The notes under the pieces were generated by a model, which was given only the letters and a program-made list of their open reading frames with translations, ran no database searches and was not told where the DNA came from. Below are positions 42,289-44,559 of a stretch of DNA of 44,559 bases, in pieces. The stretch is taken from NCBI GenBank assembly GCA_023250635.1, contig JAHFAI010000011.1, positions 1 to 44,559 on the forward strand. The letters are read 5' to 3'. Source of the stretch: Deltaproteobacteria bacterium (lineage in GTDB: Bacteria > Bdellovibrionota_B > Oligoflexia > Oligoflexales > Bog-1112). Numbering within the stretch: position 1 is the first letter of the stretch; each line of letters starts with the position of its first letter. A program made the translations under genes and the position numbers.

Positions 42289-43356
42289 ATGGAAGTGGAA
42301 CAAAAACTGGTTGATGGTATTCCTCTAAGCTTCGCAGATGGTTTAGCACTCTACGAGCAGCCCCTCCACTACCTGGGTCGGCTAGCTCACCAGCAAAAAA
42401 TCCATCGCTTTGGCGAAGGGATTAGCTATCTACGCAACTACTATATGAATTTTACTAATATTTGCCACTATGCCTGTAAATATTGTGGGTTTAGACGTAA
42501 TAAACGTCAGGCCGATGCCTACACCCTGACGATCGATGCCATCGCTGCAAAACTGCAGAAAGCTCCTGAAGATATTTCGGAGGTGTGGTTTTCTAGCGGT
42601 TTAAACCGGGAGTTACCCTTTAGTTACTATACCGATCTGCTTAAAGCGGTAAAGCAAGTCCTCCCTAAGGTGCATATCAAGGCCTTTACGGCCGTAGAAA
42701 TTGATTTTTTTGCCCAGACCTTTGGACAAAGTCACGAGAAAATTCTCGATGATTTATTTGCCGCAGGACTTGATCGCATTCCCGGTGGTGGAGCGGAGAT
42801 TTTTGATGAGAGTGTTCGCGAAAAAATCGATATTAAAACCAAAACCAGCGACTATCTGCGGATTCATCGCCTTTGCCACGAGCGGGGGGTGCCCACCAAT
42901 ATCACCATGTTGTTTGGGCATATCGAAGAACGTGGTCAGCGGATAAAGCATATGCTTACCCTGCGCGATTTCCAGGAGCAAAGTGGTGGGGTGCAAGCTT
43001 TTATTCCTCTAGCTTTTCAGGATCAAAACAATCCCTTGGCAAAACAGGGAGTGAAGGGGCCATCGGCAGTAGAAATCCTTAAAACTTTAGCAATATCACG
43101 GATTCTTCTCCATAATATCGATCATGTGCAGAGCTTTTGGGTGGATACGGGCGAGGAGCTTACTCAGATAAGCTTGCATTATGGGGTTGACGATATCAAC
43201 GGCACCCTGATTGAAGAAAACATTGCGCATCAATCGGGCTCGCCAACCAAAACCTATCAACCAGTCGATAATTTACAAGGCTGGATCCGCGGGGCTGGTT
43301 TTGTCCCCTGGGAACGAGATATTTACTTTAAGCCTCGGCAAAGCTCCCTGCCCTAA
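42289..43356 (+). CDS. mqnE: aminodeoxyfutalosine synthase (radical SAM)
   Basis: Radical SAM enzyme of the futalosine route to menaquinone, joining the MqnA product to S-adenosylmethionine to give aminodeoxyfutalosine. The [4Fe-4S] ligands are Cys59-x3-Cys63-x2-Cys66 in NICHYACKYCGF. DRIPGGGAEIFDESVR, TMLFGHIEERGQRIKHML and SGGVQAFIPLAFQDQNN are the MqnE signature; MqnC differs here. Length, 355 residues, is usual. GGAG lies upstream of the ATG. No other mqn gene lies in the window, so the pathway must be completed elsewhere. Confidence 0.9.
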   Translation: MEVEQKLVDGIPLSFADGLALYEQPLHYLGRLAHQQKIHRFGEGISYLRNYYMNFTNICHYACKYCGFRRNKRQADAYTLTIDAIAAKLQKAPEDISEVWFSSGLNRELPFSYYTDLLKAVKQVLPKVHIKAFTAVEIDFFAQTFGQSHEKILDDLFAAGLDRIPGGGAEIFDESVREKIDIKTKTSDYLRIHRLCHERGVPTNITMLFGHIEERGQRIKHMLTLRDFQEQSGGVQAFIPLAFQDQNNPLAKQGVKGPSAVEILKTLAISRILLHNIDHVQSFWVDTGEELTQISLHYGVDDINGTLIEENIAHQSGSPTKTYQPVDNLQGWIRGAGFVPWERDIYFKPRQSSLP

Positions 43357-43365
43357 GATCTGGCC

Positions 43366-43395
43366 TTGCGAGATAATTTCCATACGTGGGATAAT
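43366..43395 (+). promoter_or_regulatory. candidate promoter of the alpha/beta hydrolase gene
   Basis: TTGCGA (43366-43371), spacer 18, GATAAT (43390-43395) with an extended TGG before the -10. It lies 38 bases before the GTG start, after the mqnE stop. Confidence 0.45.
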
Positions 43396-43433
43396 ACGAG
43401 GATCCCTCCTCCCTACCACAAAAGGAAATACGC

Positions 43434-44405
43434 GTGAAAAAAAAACGCAGCAGTCCCTGGCGTCGGCTTGCCTATGCTTCGGGTGCTCTCAGCTTGTTGG
43501 TGATTTTGGCGAGTTTCTTTGTTTCTAAGTACTACCTCACCTTTTCTCGTCATCAACCCTATGATCAGCTGCCTAGTGATCTGCAGTTGCCCTTTACAGA
43601 AGTAGATTTTCCCTCGCGTATGGACCGGGTAAAAATCCATGGCTGGTTTATCCCGGGAGCTCAGCAGGCGGCTGGAAGTAGCAAAAATCAAGGGACCATA
43701 CTTATAGTTCACGGGCATCACAGTAATATGGGGAAGATTGGCAAAATCAATCTGCTCAGCAATATTGCCATGCCTCTCCACCGCCAAGGCTATGGGGTGC
43801 TCCTCTTTGATTTACGTAACCATGGTCAATCGGGAGATCTCCCGCCAGTAACCCTGGGATTCTGGGAAAAAGACGATGTGCTCGGGGCGATCGATTTTCT
43901 TGACCAGCAAAGCTCCGCCTGGGGCATTGACTCCCATCGCCTTGGTATTTTTGGGGTCTCCATGGGTGGGGCGACCAGCATTTACGCGGCGGCAGCTGAT
44001 CTCCAGGGCAAAAGCCCCCATATCAAAGCTGCTTTTATTGAATCTGCCTTTGCCCGTACTCGTGATCCTATCGAGCTTAAGCTTGGGATAGATGGAGTTC
44101 CTCATCTTGTGCAAAAACTGCTGCTTTTTTGGTTCTCCATTCTTCCAGAACAGGATATTTTGCAGAATAATCCCATAGAATATATTAAAGATCTTGCTAT
44201 CCCTCTTTACTTTGTCCATGCCCACCAAGATCGGGAGGTTCGTCCCGAGGATGCCGAGGAGATGTATGAACGGGCTCGGCACGAGCATCCCGGCATTCCC
44301 GCAGAGCTGTGGATTTCCCCGGCAAGTGAGCATGCAGCTACGGCAGGGGAGTTGCCGGTGGAGTTTACTGAGCGCTTAGTGGGGTTCTTTAGTAAGGTTT
44401 TGTAA
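43434..44405 (+). CDS. membrane-anchored alpha/beta hydrolase
   Basis: Serine hydrolase of the alpha/beta fold, 323 residues. A basic start and a hydrophobic helix (ALSLLVILASFFVSKYYL, about 17-35) suggest an N-terminal membrane anchor with the catalytic part outside the cytoplasm. The fold shows TILIVHGHHSNMG (oxyanion His-Gly), VLLFDLRNHGQSG, the nucleophile elbow GVSMGGATS, an Asp in VHAHQDREV and the catalytic His in ASEHAAT. It resembles peptidase S9-like/BAAT-like hydrolases of unknown substrate. The GTG start at 43434 has AAAGGAAA upstream. Confidence 0.82.
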   Translation: MKKKRSSPWRRLAYASGALSLLVILASFFVSKYYLTFSRHQPYDQLPSDLQLPFTEVDFPSRMDRVKIHGWFIPGAQQAAGSSKNQGTILIVHGHHSNMGKIGKINLLSNIAMPLHRQGYGVLLFDLRNHGQSGDLPPVTLGFWEKDDVLGAIDFLDQQSSAWGIDSHRLGIFGVSMGGATSIYAAAADLQGKSPHIKAAFIESAFARTRDPIELKLGIDGVPHLVQKLLLFWFSILPEQDILQNNPIEYIKDLAIPLYFVHAHQDREVRPEDAEEMYERARHEHPGIPAELWISPASEHAATAGELPVEFTERLVGFFSKVL

Positions 44406-44450
44406 TGCCGCTAGTTTTCTTCCTGCCGGCATTCGCCGATGCGGCATTTT
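44404..44450 (+). terminator. possible terminator hairpin between convergent genes
   Basis: AATGCCGC (44404-44411) pairs with GCGGCATT (44441-44448), followed by TT. The loop is long (29 bases) and holds a second small hairpin. It also covers the stop of the minus-strand OmpA-family gene. Strength is doubtful. Confidence 0.3.
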
Positions 44451-44559
44451 GCTTGAATACGGCGGAATCGTCGTTGTAAAAAACCCAGTTGTTCTTCGAG
44501 GAGTCGTACCCCTTCACCGCCACTCAAGCTGAGCTCGACCCGACGGTTGCGAGCGAGGC
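44411..44559 (-). CDS. OmpA-family protein, C-terminal end (partial)
   Basis: A minus-strand frame enters from the right edge and ends at TAG 44411. The visible 48 residues begin LARNRRVELSLSGGEG. The (A/G)-x-NRRVE(L/I) motif is the conserved end of the OmpA/MotB/Pal peptidoglycan-binding domain, so this is probably the end of an OmpA-like envelope protein. A helical tail with two cysteines (QAKCRIGECRQEEN) follows. The rest lies outside the window. Confidence 0.65.
   Translation of the reverse strand, partial: LARNRRVELSLSGGEGVRLLEEQLGFLQRRFRRIQAKCRIGECRQEEN

Overview
The window is a dense stretch of a diderm (Gram-negative-type) bacterial chromosome. LPS heptose synthesis (hldD), a twin-arginine translocase subunit, an OmpA-like C-terminus, a probable beta-barrel protein and several lipoproteins or periplasmic proteins point to an outer membrane. 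An Rsm22-type methyltransferase, the futalosine menaquinone enzyme MqnE and a remnant of an HNH-nuclease type that I associate mainly with delta-type proteobacteria fit a Bdellovibrionota/Myxococcota/Desulfobacterota-like lineage. That placement is inference; no rRNA or other taxonomic marker was tested.

Layout. 1-388: left-edge remnant of an HNH-endonuclease-family gene (minus strand). 531-7661: three tightly linked plus-strand genes, all with export signals: an ankyrin-like protein, an ABC1/UbiB-type kinase-like protein with a Ser/Pro-rich tail, and a second ankyrin-like protein. 7702-12333: hot-dog thioesterase, TatA/B, HldD, HemE, and an overlapping Rieske/Rsm22 pair. 12493-16564: exported GH13 glucosidase with glycerol kinase, then an RsmI-like methyltransferase on the opposite strand. 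16667-24594: long plus-strand envelope and housekeeping operon uppS-cdsA-rseP-tsaB-pssA-asd-(beta-barrel)-truA. 24703-30494: acpP-rpiB-glyA-nrdR-ribE-(membrane protein)-(ABC exporter), starting from its own promoter. 30542-34055: divergent pair of exported proteins, a lipoprotein Ser/Thr-kinase-like protein and an isochorismatase-like/HEAT protein, around a promoter region full of palindromes. 34169-37198: chromate transporter, a small lipoprotein and alanine racemase. 37364-43356: the classical rpmH-rnpA-yidD-yidC-khpB-mnmE block plus mqnE. The window ends with a membrane-anchored alpha/beta hydrolase and the C-terminus of an OmpA-family protein.

How the genes work together. The housekeeping blocks cover polyprenyl phosphate and phospholipid synthesis, site-2 proteolysis, tRNA/rRNA modification, one-carbon metabolism, riboflavin and membrane-protein insertion. 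The unusual part is the set of exported proteins with signalling or eukaryote-like folds at 531-7661 and 30542-34055, which look more A/T-rich than the housekeeping genes: two kinase-like folds outside the cytoplasm, ankyrin-like proteins and an exported isochorismatase-HEAT fusion. A second notable point is khpB (jag), which carries an 11-G homopolymer next to an 18-bp tandem repeat array and could be switched by slippage. I saw no tRNA, rRNA, CRISPR array, insertion sequence or prophage.
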